Assembly (NCBI GenBank): GCA_934597345.1
Contig: CAKTRJ010000064.1
Location: forward strand, 1 to 5,107
Reading direction: 5' to 3'
DNA length: 5,107 bases
Origin: an uncultured Oscillospiraceae bacterium
Lineage (GTDB): Bacteria; Bacillota; Clostridia; Oscillospirales; Oscillospiraceae
In this document: positions 4,565 through 5,107 of the stretch, piece after piece
Numbering within the stretch: the stretch's first letter is position 1
How the letters are laid out: every line of letters begins with the position of its first letter
Made by a program: the position numbers and the translations under genes
Notes under the pieces: model-generated
Database searches by the model: none
Told to the model about the DNA's origin: nothing
What the model saw: the letters and a program-made list of their open reading frames with translations, nothing else

Positions 4565-5107
4565 TTAATTCAGCACGATGGCGTTTACCGACTCCACCAG
4601 ATTCATGGCGGCGCTGCGGCTGACCAGCGCGGTGGGCGTACCGTCCACCGTCACCAGGCAGAAGCTACCGTCATAGCGGTAAATGGTGAACTCCGCCGAT
4701 GGCACATTCTCGTTGTCAAGAGTCACTGTCAATCGCAATTCCTCCTTGCCGGAGGGCTGTTCCGTGGTGAAGGTGGCGGCGATCAGACCGGTAAGGGCAG
4801 TCTGGAAGTCACCGATGCTGAGCTTTTCCTCGCCGTAGTACCAGACGTGCTCGTCATCGTCAGTCTCTACTGTCAGGGTGTAGGTCTCCCCTTCCAGCGT
4901 CACGTCTACCTGCTGAATGTCGGTGAAGTTGGCCCACAGAATCTCCTGATGCCGCAGGTCGCTGCGGGTGGCGGCCATCAGGGAATTGTACTCGTCGGCG
5001 GTGATCTGGTAGATGATGGCGGAATCGCCAATCCGTACATAGGCGGTCACGTCCTGGTCGTCATCGTCCTTCTCACGCTGTTCCGGATCACGGCTGAGAG
5101 CCAGCGT
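4565..5107 (-). CDS. DUF4340-like protein, C-terminal part (partial)
   Basis: The frame is open from its TAA at 4565-4567 to the right window edge, giving 180 residues of a longer protein; a GTG at 5048-5050 is an internal valine, not a start. The visible chain begins with an Asp-rich patch (KDDDDQD). Strand-rich repeats follow: AYVRIGDSAIIYQITADEYNSLM, then the pattern VDVTLEGETYTLTVE, then WYYGEEKLSIGDFQTALTGLIA, and finally FTIYRYDGSFCLVTVDGT with VSRSAAMNLVESVNAIVL at the end. Short beta units that pair a variable-value readout with a helical segment are the style of DUF4340 proteins, which in Clostridia are usually encoded beside Gld-type ABC transporter genes (an ATPase, a permease and a GldG-like protein). 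The expected partners would lie beyond the right edge. There is no obvious membrane segment in this part; the signal/anchor should be at the missing N-terminus. Biochemical function is unknown. Confidence 0.7.
   Translation of the reverse strand, partial: TLALSRDPEQREKDDDDQDVTAYVRIGDSAIIYQITADEYNSLMAATRSDLRHQEILWANFTDIQQVDVTLEGETYTLTVETDDDEHVWYYGEEKLSIGDFQTALTGLIAATFTTEQPSGKEELRLTVTLDNENVPSAEFTIYRYDGSFCLVTVDGTPTALVSRSAAMNLVESVNAIVLN

Noticed and set aside
4177..4623. Plus-strand frame through the end of permease 2 and the terminator
   Set aside because: It reads through a perfect terminator palindrome and into the antisense of the DUF4340-like gene; kept only as a possible frameshift clue.

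Overview
The window looks like a stretch of a moderately GC-rich, low-pathogenic-signature Firmicute chromosome, most like a gut Clostridia/Oscillospiraceae-type bacterium. The evidence is strong AGGAGG ribosome binding sites 5-8 bases before starts, a lipoprotein-type solute-binding protein (the Gram-positive arrangement), an IS66-family remnant of the kind common in gut Clostridia, and a C-terminal DUF4340-like sequence that resembles proteins of that group. The taxon is inferred from style and was not tested by a search.

Layout. Bases 1-784 are a graveyard of mobile DNA. A short piece resembling the zinc-ribbon/post-catalytic region of a large serine recombinase (1 to about 75) runs directly into the C-terminal quarter of an IS66-family transposase (about 76-305). 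A terminator-like stem-loop follows (317-363), then a probable IS66 right terminal inverted repeat ending in TTAC at 387. After it come three copies of an 8-mer (CAGTAAAC), a strong intrinsic terminator (489-517), a long AT-rich stem-loop (570-607) and, on the minus strand, a frameshifted fragment that reads like the core-binding domain of a tyrosine recombinase (about 600-727).

Bases 725-4450 hold one tight plus-strand operon. An extended -10 promoter (with an imperfect palindrome over its -35 region) drives four genes: a membrane-anchored XRE-type regulator with a large extracytoplasmic domain, an extracellular solute-binding lipoprotein, and two MalF/MalG-like permeases. Gaps are 10 and 9 bases, then a 4-base ATGA overlap. 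No ATPase is encoded in the window, so the importer would need an ATPase supplied from elsewhere, such as a shared MsmX/MsmK-type protein. The natural reading is a one-component membrane sensor that reports an external state to its own promoter and controls an importer for an unknown, probably carbohydrate, solute. This is inference.

The operon ends in a GC-poorer tail after an abruptly ending permease 2, followed by a perfect 38-base palindrome (4500-4537). This palindrome serves as a bidirectional terminator between the operon and a convergent minus-strand gene. That gene (4565-5107, N-terminus beyond the window) encodes the C-terminal part of a DUF4340-like protein.

The most interesting items are the fusion of an XRE DNA-binding domain through a single membrane segment to an unrecognised outer domain with a CPYC motif inside an ABC importer operon, the shortened MalF-like permease, and the stacked recombinase/transposase relics immediately upstream.
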